The notes under the pieces: model-generated
Told to the model about the DNA's origin: nothing
The model's input: the letters and a program-made list of their open reading frames with translations, nothing else
The model's database searches: none
Shown here: in pieces, positions 24,186 to 36,992 of the stretch
Layout: each line of letters opens with the position of its first letter
How positions within the stretch are numbered: position 1 is the first letter of the stretch
Made by a program: the position numbers and the translations under genes
Assembly: GCF_905475465.1 (NCBI RefSeq)
Contig: NC_062243.1
Location: 12,114,267 to 12,178,266, forward strand
Source: Pieris napi
Lineage: Eukaryota; Arthropoda; Insecta; Lepidoptera; Pieridae
Direction: 5' to 3'
Length of the DNA: 64,000 nucleotides

Positions 24186-25435
24186 AATTTTGTTTTAGAT
24201 GTCGAAGCGGGCGATATGACGAAAAATATTCTAGATATTAATTACAATTTAAATATAAAACGACTGTCAATTTAAAACTGACATTTTAGGTTTTGTTGTT
24301 TTTTGTTTGTGTGTTTGTGTGTAAAAACACAAAACATTGTATTGTTACAGAAATTACAAAATGTAAGCATATATGCATCGAAAAACATAAATTAATCAAT
24401 GCTAAAGCATTCTAAACCATTAATGAATGTAAAAAAACGACGTATAATTCAAGGCGATCGTAATTATAAAGATTCCTCTTAGAATAAAAAGTTTCGAATG
24501 AGTACAATCACAATCAGAATGTAGGTTAATGAGATTCGCACAAGAAAAACATCTCGTTAGGCCATACATTATTCAAGCTTTCGATGTTATTACACTTTTA
24601 CGCGTTACGCGAAACTTGCAATGCGTTCTTCACACTTATCACCTCGCAAACTATTTCACAGTTTGGGCTTTTGAGGCTTCGCTATGTGTTACACGTTAAT
24701 AATAATTAAATCTTACGCTATACACAGTCTATTCAAATCTCGGTTTTAAGCAATTAAAAAAATTTGAAAAAGACACTGAATAATAAAGTGTTTATCTACT
24801 ATATAAAATATGTTTCTTGTGGTATTTTTTATTGGAATTTATAAAAGCGATTTAAGAATATGAATTAAAAAAAAACATATTTTTTTTTATCTGTTTGCGT
24901 CTAGAAAATGTCTTAATTTGGGCATCGCTTTAATATATATTTGTGTATGTACGCCTGAAAAAACTATTTTAAATGAGTAATTGATTACTCTTTTAAATAA
25001 TATATTGATAGAATAAATATATGTCATAATTATTTAATCAAGAATAAATATATGTAAATTCATTCTTTATTTCTCAAAAAGGCATATATTAGTTGATTTT
25101 ATCATAGTTACAAATTACATAGTAATTTTAACTCAGTATGAAATTGAAAAATTCCTAGACAGTAGTTCCGTGTCTACGAAGTATTTTGGCAAAATTATTC
25201 TCATTCATTAAGCAGAGTGGAGGGTGAACAAGATAGTCTGCGTACTTACTTCTAACAAGGTGACTTCTAGTACTTGCTTATTATTTTATTGTTCTCTTTC
25301 ATTTTGATTAAAAGCATTAAGTTTGATTGCAAATAAAACTGTATTTTATTTATTTAATTATCAACACAGCTGCGTTATAATCTGGATAAAAACAACATAA
25401 ATTAAGGAGGCTACGAGCGGCCTCATCACTAATAA

Positions 25436-25500
25436 GCGGTCTCTTCCAGGCAACCCTAGTAAGGAAAAAGAAATACTGAGAGTAAAGTGCAAAAAGTGGT
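25436..25500 (+). repeat. Short repeat fragment shared with 4445-4505
   Basis: Has TCTTCCAGGCAACCCTAGTA, then an A-rich run and AAAGTGCAA, in the same order and orientation as at 4445-4505. Confidence 0.4.
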
Positions 25501-26529
25501 ATAAATTACATTAAAAAAATAATACAATTATAAATTACAGATAACTGTGACTTACACAACTACAAAACCAAAAAAAATACATATTTGTTTATATATATCT
25601 ATATAAATCAATCTAAAAGCTTATCTTAACAGTCACTTTTACTACGAACTATGTAATACAATACCTGTGTTTTATTACGACCTATAACCCTTAGAACATT
25701 ACGTTGTTTATTAAATGTAAAAATAAGATTATTATGGTCAAGCCTGCGTGTCAACATCATACGTTCGAGCCCTGCAAATTCATGTTTCCATGAAGCAAAT
25801 AATAGAAACTTCAGAACTACGTTCAAGGCCGAATTTGAAGAAGGCACGCTAGAAACGTGTAAGAGTAAATTTTTGTCCCGCCATGTTCTGTCAAACCGCA
25901 ATAGTTCAATTATTTAATAAATTATAACAGGCTTTACAAGTATCTTCAGTTTAGTCCTATTTTTTTCTAGAACGGGACAAACAAGTGGGTAAACGGTTAG
26001 TAAACGCCTCCTCAGAATCGGTACGCTGTTTTAATGATGGACCTTACGTTGTCTCTTTCAGGCAGTTGATTTCACATAATCTATATTTATATGAACCATA
26101 GTTATACGAACCAACTAATTGAATGGATGCGAGCAAAACAAACGCCAATAACACGCATAAGTAACAGTAATTAATGAGTCACTATTTATAATCTATTACC
26201 GGAGCTGTCTCCAATCTACGCAGTACGCACGTCTCTTAATACCAATCCATTAATTAAAACTTATTTTGTCACAGTATTTCGACAAACAACCTTCGGGTAC
26301 CAAACTTTAACTTTCGTAGTTACGTGTGTGCTTATAATCTTCAATAATTAAAATATATCTGATGAGATTTTGGCACGTTTATGTACGAAAGTTACATATA
26401 TATTTTATAGCTGATTGGGGTTTATCTTTGACAATAGGCACGATGACTAGCCAGTAATAACCTAATACCATCTTGCGCGTACGCACAAAAGATGATAGAA
26501 CAGGTGACATATAAACAGATGCTCACTCC

Positions 26530-26745
26530 AGTGAGCTTCCGTCCTGCCCTTCTGGCAATTGACCACCCTGCGATGGTCAAAGCCAAGGTCCGTGTTTCGC
26601 AACGCCCTTGCGCATTCCGGCCGAGCTACGCTAAACAGCCTGAGCTGTAAAGGCCCTTAATGCCAACAGCGAGATTCCATTTCTAAATAAAAACAGATGC
26701 AAAAACCTGAGGCCAATACGGTCACATTGTAGAAGGTTGTTTATG
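26530..26745. repeat. GC-rich retroelement scrap followed by a possible SINE tail
   Basis: Bases 26530-26665 are much richer in GC than the flanks (for example GCCAAGGTCCGTGTTTCGC and CATTCCGGCCGAGCTACGC), suggesting foreign sequence, probably retroelement. Bases 26690-26740 (AACCTGAGGCCAATACGG, TGTAGAAGG) resemble the last part of the SINE. Both calls are weak. Confidence 0.3.
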
Positions 26746-27429
26746 AGTAAGAGGTTAGTTAAGTTACTTTTAAAACTATGCTTGGGATTCTATTTTCAAA
26801 TTGAGTTATTTCCTATTCACATTTAGCATTTAATAATATGAAAAAACTCCTTAACCAAGCAATTCCTAACGTACCTAATAATTTCCGATACTAAATAATG
26901 GAATTGTAAATGTACAAAAGCGTTGTGAAATCTCCAATTTGGACATCCAATACAATCCACGTTCGAATTTCCGCAAAGATAGGAAATCTCACAAAAGAAT
27001 AGCGTTTAACGTGAGACAAAGACTGATTTAGATCTTCTAGACCCCTTGCTGGACCACTATTTACTTTTCTCAAGGCACTAGCGCCCAAATCCCGCTGCAC
27101 AAAGCGAAATACCCACACATCTTAGCATGAATTTTACATATTTTATTCTAAAACGCTCAAGGAACATAATCACATGTTCACGTACGTGTTATCGTGGTAC
27201 TAAGATAATTTTTACGTTTATACCTACTGTGCCTGCGACTAGAATTCATACTTGTGCGGTTTTTGTGTTGCTTATCTTACAATCTTTGTCATAATGTGCA
27301 CTCTGTGAAGGCATTTGAGTAGTTTAAACTTTATGTATTGTGTATCTTTGCTTTCACAGAAAAAGTTTTGTGTGCCAAAATCAATAGATACATTAATATA
27401 TAGATATAATTTTGTGGAATACTAAGAGG

Positions 27430-27556
27430 GCTAACGGTACGAGGCTTACCTGATGATAAGTGATACTGCCCATGGACACTCTCAATGCCAGACGGCTCGC
27501 AAGTGCGTTGCCGGCCGTTTAAGATTTGCTATGCTTTTTTCTTGGCAAAAACTGCC
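27430..27556 (-). pseudogene. LINE ORF2 3'-end relic (GRQRT family)
   Basis: The - strand carries the complement of CACTCTCAATGCCAGACGG and GTGCGTTGCCGGCC, coding for the family's GRQRT...VHGRY tail, with the upstream part (GGCAGTTTTTGCC) also recognisable. It is a diverged, inactive fragment. Confidence 0.65.
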
Positions 27557-30500
27557 TTGAAAATATATGTATGTAAATTTGTTTCTTAGTGATAGTTATT
27601 ATGTGTGTGTGTGTGGGTAGGCGGACTAATAAATATTTCCCCTTAAGGAAGCAGTTATAACTTATGTAATATTTATCTTATACAGTCATTAAAATTTCTC
27701 CAGACTTATTTACAGTTTCATATAATAACATCTCTACATAATTTTAAGAAAGTCAAGGAATGTAATCAGTTACGAACTAATACTTCCCTGTATGGAAATG
27801 CCTCGTTGGAGACCCTATAAGTTCTTTTGATTGCTGGCTCCTTTTGTCGAATTAAACGGAATTAGGTAATTCAGAGAAAATTAAAGAAGGGTTCATTTTC
27901 TTACCGGTACATTAGTATAATTGTCGCACGAGTTACCAGCCTTCAAATGGCTTGTCGTTTTAAATCCAGTATATTTAATGATTAGGTTTCGTAGATTAAC
28001 ACTCAAATTTTAATTAAAAAGTTATATTATTTGCCAGTAATAGTAGCATGTTTAAACAAACCGATTCCTGTTGTGAAACACCCATTTTATTCTCGAAATC
28101 TGTATTTTATTATGCTAACATTTAAAAAAAAAGGCGACTAAATAAGAAACGTAAATCTACCGACTCCTAAACTTAATATAAAACTTTGATTATTAACGGG
28201 AGAATCTTAGCAATAGGCCTTGGACGTCTTTACATTATGTCTTTAAATTTTATCAGAATCTGCTAATTATTATTGATTTTTTTAAATAGACTTAACATGT
28301 TCCTACTGCCCCACTTTGTAGAACTTTATGATTGTATACCATTTGAATTTAATTTTTTGTTTGTTTCATTTAAAGATTAGTAATTAATTCAAGTTATTTC
28401 TATTTTTAAGTACTATAATATGAATGTCGACGCTTTAACGCTCGGAGAAATTGTGATACTTGTGTTTTACCGTCAAATATATTTCTGTATTTTTTAATTA
28501 AATACGCTATATACTTGCGGAAAAAGTAGGGAGTCATTATTTGATGCTTACTTATCTACCAGTGGCAATTCTACTCAAAGTGACGTCACTGAAGTTCATT
28601 TGTTTTCCCCTCGCTTCATCCACCGCTTACACTTATATTTCAACACAGATGCAAATTAAATTACACCCAAGTTTCGCTGACTTAGCCACACTGTTAGGAA
28701 GATAACTCGAGCTTGTCGCTCTTGCTCAGGGATTTGGTGTTATTCAGATACTAAGTGGAAAATTTCTAATGAAAACACTTTATACGTATATCACTTCATT
28801 AAGGTGCAGTTTGCAGCGTGAGACGGGATAAATATTACGTTGTATTCTTACCTTGAGATATAGCAATATGGTATATGACAAAAGTGGGTGTTGACGAACT
28901 GTCAAGTGTACAATTAAATAAATCTAACTCTAGTCTCTAACTCTGAATTAGAAAAGATTTTTTTTAACAACTACTTTTTTAATTATTAAAAAACATGTAT
29001 TATTACAAAAGTCAAGATTAAATTATATGTCATCCATTGCTAACATTCGTTACAGTAAAAAAAAAATATAAATGTTATCACATAAAACTTAGATTGACGT
29101 TTAAAACTATTCCAGCTGTTTGAAATACGTAATTTTAGTTTAAAAATTTGATGAGGTTAATCCAAAATATTTTTACTCGGCCGATCGTCAGATTTTTGGT
29201 TAGTCATGTTGAGATTTACTAACCCGAGTAACCCGAGTTAGACGTGTTAGACTCACTTTTATTTTGATAGATACTTTTTGTTATTAATATTTGTTAATAG
29301 TTACGTCCTCAAAGTATAAATGTATAGTAAGTGTTTTGTGAACTATTGTGACGCAAGATATCAGTCTTACCTCTCTTTGTTCCCAAACTAATACAATTTC
29401 TCCAAATCCTAACGACTGACAATTGTGTGCCTTTCTTCTTGGTAAGGATACATCGTAACGAGGTATGTTCTCAGGACTTATTATTTTAGTATAAATTGTG
29501 TATCGGCCACGAAACCGTTCTTTGAACAGACACACACCCACACACATACATACACTAACACACCTTACATCCTTATAAATATTTTTTGTTAACGTTGCAG
29601 CCTATGTAATAATGATTGTTTATTCTCACTATATTTTTCTTTACTTTTTAAGACCTTCTGTCGATCCGAAGTGGTAGAGGCCTGATGACCTGTAACACAA
29701 GTACTCTTAGGCAGGCATCAGTCTCACACAATCTAGCATTTTCCCTAAATAGAAGAAACACAATTATTTAATTATAATAATATATAACTGTCACTTGTTT
29801 ATCTACTAAGTTTTTGTGAGAAAAATGAATAAAGATTATTATTATTTGCGGTACACAAGCTGTTTTGTATGTGGTGTGAATTCGAGTGTGAAAACTTTAG
29901 CGATATACTTATACCACAAAAGACGTTTAAGGCTCACAAAACAACAATAAACTTGGTGGGTCGCGCTGACCGCTGCAAAAACAGCACAATACAAACTTAA
30001 ATTGTTCGTGAAAACGTTATGCACTAGGTTTCAATTTCCACGCGAACTGGCCATTGCAGATGTTCGGGCGACAATCATAAATATGATTTGAAAATCGTTT
30101 GTATGGGCTGTAAACTTTTATCTGGCGATGTATAAAGGATTCTTGTTAACCTGCAATATTGGACACGTGTAACTGTTGTGCGAGACAGGCACTTAACACG
30201 CCACCTTCGTCTGAAGGAAATATTAGGTCTACGGTTCAAAATATATCAATGATTTGGTGATGAAAAAATTCTAAGATAATAATTTAACCTTTTGAAAGTT
30301 CATTGAATTTACCTATTAAGATTGACTTTAGTAAGCTGACAAAAAAAGAGGTAGAACAAAAAACCAAAATAATAAATGACTAGACAATTACTTTCTTATA
30401 AAAGATAACGGGGAAACATAAACGAAATAGTAGGCGGTATAGTCGAAAGACAATAAGCCTGCGCTATGGGCGTAAAGAAAAAAAATAAACGAAAAAGGTG

Positions 30501-31087
30501 AAAAAATAGGAATAAGAAATCTCTCGATCATCCATGGTATCACCACCAAGCCTGACCAGACTTATCACAGTAACCCTTTCACTATGTGATAATACACTTA
30601 AAACATCAAATGATGATGACTCTTCAAGTATTCCCTAATGTACAGAGATTTACTCCGACCGTCCACCCATGCGCTGTGCAATTTATAGGTACTTAGTGTT
30701 GATATTCAATTTAGCTTTATTAGACGACGTTACTGTGACCTACAATTCACGATGACTAGAAAACCCTAAGCGTTTTTCTGTTTTAGCAACATTCATCAAT
30801 CAACTTCAAGAAAATTCCGAAAATAGTTCATTTTTCTTCGCAATTCTAGATAAAATGTTGTTTAAGATAACGCGGTAGGGTATAGTAAAAATTACGTATA
30901 AAATAATGAACGTAGACTTAATTAGATGTGAGAGGATTCTCAGAAATCTGCGTGAGAAACTCATTACATAAAATGTTCATAATTATATTAATTATTCCAT
31001 TGTAATTATAATATGTGACGGCATGTGGTTACTGATATTAACAGTTAAAATTTGACAGTTATACTGTAATATAATAATAGTAACTCG
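27557..31087. other. Intronic stretch with no recognised gene
   Basis: AT-rich. Contains a short GT run (27604-27616), a CA-rich tract near 29525-29570, and around 29640-29850 a polarised segment ending in AATAAAGATTATTATTATT that looks like the 3' end of an unidentified retroelement. No domain is found in the short open frames. Confidence 0.45.
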
Positions 31088-31130
31088 TTTTGGGACTCAT
31101 ATTTATCAAAGTTAAATATGAGTCCCAAAA
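31088..31130. repeat. Perfect 18-bp hairpin
   Basis: Bases 31088-31105 (TTTTGGGACTCATATTTA) pair exactly with 31113-31130 around a 7-base loop. The stem is too short for a standard microRNA precursor. It may be the core of a decayed inverted-repeat element. Confidence 0.65.
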
Positions 31131-31607
31131 TCACTTAAGACAGGGTCAAGGTCACAATTCAAGGTCAATACTAAGTTAGACTCCTATATGTCAGAAATGT
31201 ATTGATCAGAGATGCGGGGACATGCAAAGTTCTTTGCCGTACGAGTATATATTAATTGTATTAATGTTTCACAAAGATAAATATAAGGAAAAACTAGTGC
31301 TCATCCAAGCTCCGAATATATGACCTTATGACTTATAACAATCACTTAATCACTACTCTTAATTTAAGCTTTATTATCCCATTATAACTTAAATTATACA
31401 GGCATTGACAAGTTAAATTATGTGTTTGTAAAATAAACGAAAACATAACCATGGAACAAAGCTAGTGATTAATTTAAATAGTGCAATTGAGTGCTGTGTG
31501 CTTTTACAATATACAATCCATTAATCTATGAAAGAGCTTTCTGTACTGGCCACAAATTAATTACATTACAGAGCAGATTATGGGTGTGAACATATAATTC
31601 TAGTATT

Positions 31608-31925
31608 GTCTTTTATAGATATAACTTTTAGACATACAAAAACACTTTTTTAACGGATTTGAAGTTATGTTTTATTATAAATTTACAATTATTTTACATA
31701 ATTTTAAATTTAACCGACGTTTCGCGTGCTTTACAGCGTGCGTGGTCACGGCGACTGAAGACAAAAGGTGTTGAATGTCAAAAAGTATCACGTCTAAATT
31801 AGTTAGTCGATACCAACTCCGGGGAAATAAATACAAATAACACAACGTTTTCTACAGCTGTGATACTTTTTGACATTCAACACCTTTTGTCTTCAGTCAC
31901 CGTGACCATGCACGCTGTAAAGCAA
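31608..31925 (-). mobile_element. Penelope-like fragment B, two copies joined head to head
   Basis: On the - strand the element reads from the long stem into GCACGCGAAACGTCGG (complement of 31713-31728) and then the AT-rich block shared with copies A and C. Bases 31728-31791 and 31860-31923 form a 64-bp stem with two mismatches around a 68-base loop, so a second truncated copy lies inverted beside the first. Partial inverted copies and a GAAACGTCGG signature are typical of Penelope-like elements, whose terminal repeats can carry hammerhead-like motifs. No reverse transcriptase is encoded here, so the family call is inferred. Confidence 0.5.
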
Positions 31926-34813
31926 TTTTTATTAAGGAAACATAATGTACGTTTGTAGAAATAGAATAGAATTAGAAAAATTAATCGTTACATTATACAT
32001 TTCTTGCTCAAAATCATGTAGAATATCTGTATAATATTTAGTGACTTACTGAAAACGACTGGTATAAGTATCAATTTGTTTTAATGTAGCCACATTTCCA
32101 TAGAGAAGATTTAAATGTGTTTTCCTCGGGTAAACCAATGCTGAAATAATAATTATATTGAAAATCATTACCAAACAAATATAAATGATGAAGCGTTTAT
32201 GAATAGAAGACAATTATTTAATACATTTAAATTCGAATGGCGCGTCGAAATTTGTTTGTCACCAGTTTTGCCGTCAAAAATAATTACATGAAGTCACGTT
32301 TTGAATGTTAATACTTGATAGGTGATTTATGATTTTATTATTTGTTTTAAATTAACATTTAATCGTACTATTATTGAGTATATTGTCGTAAAGTGTAGTA
32401 ATATAAAACTTATTGGCATAGATTATTCTCGGCATTATTTTTTTTGTTATAAATTATTTACGACTTTTTTGCATGGTCAGAACATCAATCTGAATTTTAT
32501 AGAAATAAAATTAGCCTATGTTTTTAAAAATATAAGTGATATCTTTTTCCGAAAAAACCTACAAATACTTTACGATATCCACAATACCTATTCTAAAACA
32601 CGTATCGTAATGGTATTAAATTGATAACATTGTTCTATGTAATCCATTCCATTAGACCAGTGTAACATACAAACAGTATTATTAGATTATATGATCCATT
32701 CATATTAAAGATTTATTGAATTTATTACAGCAATTGATAATAATCATATACAGCTTATGTAATTATTAACTTAGTACACAGCCTATGCCGTGGTATCCTT
32801 GTACTCATTCGGTAAACAATGCCGGATGCAGACAGTAAACAAATAATATACGATGAATTATTGAGCTTGTTACACTAACAATTGTGTATGGATGCATAAT
32901 TAGCTGAAGCTAATTATTGTATATTGCACTGTCACTTCAACGTTGGTAAATAGCTCAAGTTGTATCTAAGTAGCTCATATTTGCGATATTACTCAAACAG
33001 AACGAACGATAAACATAAGTAGGACGTAACACAGCTATGGTGAAGTCGATAAGTCCTCAAAGCAGCTCTACAGTCTTGGTGAACTCCGCTGACGTAATAC
33101 CTAACTTAATTATTTGTGTATTTCACGTGGAGTTTCGTAATTATCAAGAGTATTTATTTGTAGCAAAATGGTATATGTAAACTTTTTAATAAGCGTAGCA
33201 CTTGTGGCTACGCAGCTACGAAGCACGTAGCATACATGAATTATACGATGTTAGACCGTTTTCCTAATTTAATTCCGGCAAGAAACTTGATCGAAGCTTT
33301 ATAATTGCGCGAGGTTACAAAACGTGTAATATTAAAAAAATAATAGTTTATACAGTTGCTCTCTTGATATGAATTAAAAACACTGGTTGGAAATTTAATA
33401 TTGTATCCATAATGAAATAGATTCAATAAATTTCATATTCCCACAGATATTGTGAGCTACTCAATAATATAACCCTATTGTCTTTTATTTGCGTCGGGTC
33501 ACAAAATGCAGTGGAGCGTTGCAGCGATGAGATTAAGCCTTCTAAATGGGCTTAAATTTTAATCGCTGTTTAAGGCTCACCTAACGGAGGCATTGAGTCG
33601 CTAAAGCCATAGATAAAGGTTGCATGGAATAAACGCCTTTTCATAGATAATGTTTACGAAATTCTAAACATTTTAGAGTTTAAATTTGGAATTTCCGTAC
33701 TCGCTATCCACTTACCTACTTATTCATAATTTTATGAAGAAAGTTCTTATAAAGAAAAGCTTTATACAGTTTGCGTTTAGTGGTGTAATACTATAGATTG
33801 ATAGCATTGTAACCCGTTGTAAATTATAATACACCAATTTGTACAAAGATTCCAGAGAAATAACCGTTAATAATGAAAAATAAATGGAAAGCATTATTTT
33901 ACGACTACAGCGTTGTTCAAATATTTCCGTTTGTAATAAAAATTGTGAACATTCCAGTCTAACAGTCAATATAATGAGAAAATTAACCAACGCGTGGTCA
34001 GCGCGGATCGAGAGTAACTAGACATGCTATTTTTCATACACTTTTATTTTTCGCGGTACAACATCGACGGGCAGCATCGGACGGGATTCTAATCAATTTA
34101 ATTTATCAGGGATCCCCTAGAGGCAGCCATTCACTTCATTTAATGCGCGTATTTTGCGGCAGGGCTGATTGTTTTGAACCATTCAGCTGTACGGTCCATT
34201 TAGATTAATTATTGGATAACTTAATTTTGCGAGATGTATTTACCAACTTACCATACACGGATATAAGTACCTAGATATAGCATTTGATCACTCGTTTATC
34301 CGCTAATTTGTTTTACGAGGGCACACCGGGCTCATAAGAGATATTATTAATTATCGTCCAGATTAAATAAGACGGCAATCGAAGAACGAAATGAGGGTGG
34401 AATTACGACAGCGGCAGCATTTGTCCCGGCAACTAATAAAGGAGACAATATTGCACTCAATACGTATAAATGTGCGAGCAACATTTGGGCGTGATATTAA
34501 TTCCGCCAGTAATTGCTATCGGTTTCCACCCGGGGCTGCAGCCATGAGCCATGAATACGGGAGTTACCGCTATTTGTTCCTGACGTTGCGGTTTAGGGTT
34601 TTACCCCGACGGTCCTATATTTATTTTCTTCTTCCAAACACAATAGCCTAGTATTATCTAGACCGTTTGCCCCGTAGCGAAATAAAAGGCGTAAGAACAA
34701 TTATTGATTAACGAGGATGTATTTAAATTGTATTGAACCTTCAAATGAAAAAATGCATATCTTTCCTTCGCACCAATATCAAATATGTACTAATATCAAC
34801 AGAGCTAAGAATA
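31926..34813. other. Intronic stretch with no recognised gene
   Basis: AT-rich; the 100-codon + frame 32322-32624 is extremely rich in Ile, Lys, Asn, Phe and Tyr and has no domain, so it is probably chance. The segment 34020-34660 is less AT-rich, free of the window's repeat families, and includes a run GTTTCCACCCGGGGCTGCAG; it would be a reasonable place to look for conserved intronic regulatory DNA. Confidence 0.45.
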
Positions 34814-35062
34814 AGGCTTTTAAAACCTCTTTAGGTCTGGGCCTCAGACTTCTGAATCTGTTTCATGATTCAATCTAATTGGCAAGTAGGTGATCCTCCT
34901 GTGCCAGACACACGCTGTCGACTTTTTGGGTCTAAAGCCGGTTTCCTCACGATCTTTTCCTTCACCGTTCGAGCGAATGTTAAATGCGCACATAGAAAGA
35001 AAATCCATTGGTGCACAGCCGGGGATCGAACCTACGCCAACACTGCTCTTATGAGGCTTTTA
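34814..35062 (-). mobile_element. tRNA-derived SINE with internal deletion and target duplication
   Basis: The - strand gives the usual order (GTGCACCAATGG, CGAACGGTGAAGGAAAAG, GACCCAAAAAGTCGAC, GTGTCTGGCACAGG). The stretch between box A and box B is deleted, so AGCAGTGTTGGC joins directly to GTAGGTTCGATCC. AGGCTTTTA flanks both ends (34814-34822 and 35054-35062), a probable 9-bp target duplication. Confidence 0.88.
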
Positions 35063-36333
35063 GGGGAGTTTAATGTACTTATAAAACATAAAATATATTT
35101 ATGTTTTGCCATATATTTTATCTATTTCTGGTAACTTCAAATGGGACTTCCAACACATCGATTTAATAAATCATTCTAAGCGATAATAAACGTAATATTT
35201 GTTACCCACAGCATATTGTTTTCATTTAATCTTAGATGAAGGCCTAGTTAAGGAAATTTCATACATTGGTTACGAGCCAAGTCTTATGCTTCATATGATA
35301 CATGCAATTTAGAATTTCGAGAATGCGAAATAATTGAAAACATTAATATTTTGTTTGAAATAATAAACGCGCATTTTTGGTTTACTTGTTAATCAAATTG
35401 TTTGACAGTGATCAGTGAAATAAATAATACACGTGTGTGTACTTATTTACACGCGTTAGAAGTTATACTTTTACGGCGTAACAAGATAAAAATCTTTATA
35501 CAATTTTTATCTTTCGCCTTATTCTACGTTTGTAGAAAAAAAGACACTAACTATAGCAAAAAGGGATTTAATAAATTGAAAGTTTTATTATAACGCATTT
35601 TCTTGTTAAATTAAGTTTATTTAAATATCACAAAAAGATATTTCTATATAATTAAAGAAAGGGACATTTTTTATTTTAAAATGTTGACTATGCTAACTTC
35701 AGAGTGTCGGTTTTTGGGACGAATTTTTCCCTAACGCGCCAAAAGAAGTATAACTTCAAAAATATGTATCCTATATTCACAAATCTATATATAACTAATA
35801 TGTTGTACTTAGCTTTCTTGTAATAATACTGGACCTCCATAATGAGTTACTAATTAGGTTGATAAACGAAGAAATTTATAAAAATCCGTTTTAACTAAAA
35901 TGAAATGTGGTTAAAGCAAAAATATAGTAATGAAAATTCGTGTAAAATGTTAAGCGCTATGTAATATTAGGAGGGTAATACCAGCATCACGAATAAGGAG
36001 CGGGTGAGATACAACGAGAAAATTGTATTTCCATTTTTACAATTTCAATTTAGTATTAATTCGAGAAAGGCCCGAGCGCTCCACATGTAAAATATGGATC
36101 GGCTAAGTGAAATTAAAATGCTCTATAAATTGTGATTTTTGCAAGTCCTAAAGTGGGAAACGCTTTTTATTATTTATCGCCCGCGGCCAACGACTTACTG
36201 AATCGCCGGTATTATTCAATTTGCTTGTTTAAAATTACCGAGATACAAGATTTTAAGAAGCTGTTTGCATAATCAGACGATAAGCTCGATAAGTTGCCAG
36301 GTAATAAAATATAAAACCGTGATATGAAGGAAA
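35063..36333. other. Intronic stretch with no recognised gene
   Basis: AT-rich. At 35695-35757 (- strand) a fragment starting GAAGTTATACTTCTTTTGGC matches the terminal palindrome of the repeat at 50856-51225. The rest shows nothing identifiable. Confidence 0.45.
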
Positions 36334-36387
36334 ATTTATATAATATAAAATTATAAGGAAATGGTTATATAATATAAAATTATAACA
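36334..36387. repeat. Imperfect tandem duplication
   Basis: The string TTATATAATATAAAATTATA occurs twice, about 32 bases apart, with GGAAATGG or AAGGAAA between. A simple local duplication in AT-rich DNA. Confidence 0.6.
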
Positions 36388-36992
36388 ACTTATATCGGTA
36401 TGTCCCAAATAATTTAAAAACTAAAATAGAATTTCTATATATTTTTCAACTTCTTGATCCAACAGGAACAAGATGCCTAAAGGGAACCAAACCTAGTGTA
36501 GTGAATATAAGGGCAAGTGCGGTATCTCGTACACACGAGACTGTTGATAAACATTACCTTAGTTTAAGCTATTCATTAGCATTCTAGAGAATTAAGTCAA
36601 CATAATATTACTTATTAGCCATAATTATTGTATAGGCTAGATTGTAATTCATGTAAAGTCACTCTCTCTTTTGTGAACTTTATTGTATAAAAATATATTT
36701 TATTGTTTAATACTTTATGTCAGATTAAATTCAATAGCAAAACTTTTGATAGACCAAACCAGTATTCCTATCCAGTTATATTTTAAATAAACTATTAAAC
36801 TTTTACGCCAAAAAAAACTCATTGACAGCTGGTGTAAAATTTTACCGTAGGATTTGGGCTAAACTAGGACGCGATCAACCAATACCATAATATAAGCGGA
36901 AGCGATTTTTAGAACAATAGGCGAACGGACAGGAAGCTCACCGCTCTTGTAGCACCGTTAAATGTCATTCACACTGCTAAAAGTATGCATTA

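Larger units (their letters stand above)
21735..26529. other. Long intronic stretch, mostly without recognisable elements
   Basis: AT-rich sequence with no convincing coding region. Minor items: a LINE-like tail repeat at 24050-24185; duplicated GAATAAATATATGT strings at about 25012 and 25051; a fragment shared with 4445-4505 at 25436-25500. The less AT-rich part 22540-22830 has overlapping short frames but no domain. Confidence 0.45.

Noticed and set aside
31740..31775. Complete hammerhead ribozyme (CTGAAGA on the + strand, GAAAC on the - strand)
   Set aside because: The two halves lie on opposite strands and no stem II joins a CUGANGA to the GAAAC on one strand; only a hammerhead-like remnant is arguable.
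32322..32624. 100-codon + strand frame
   Set aside because: Composition is that of translated AT-rich DNA (Ile, Lys, Asn, Phe, Tyr), with no domain or splice context.
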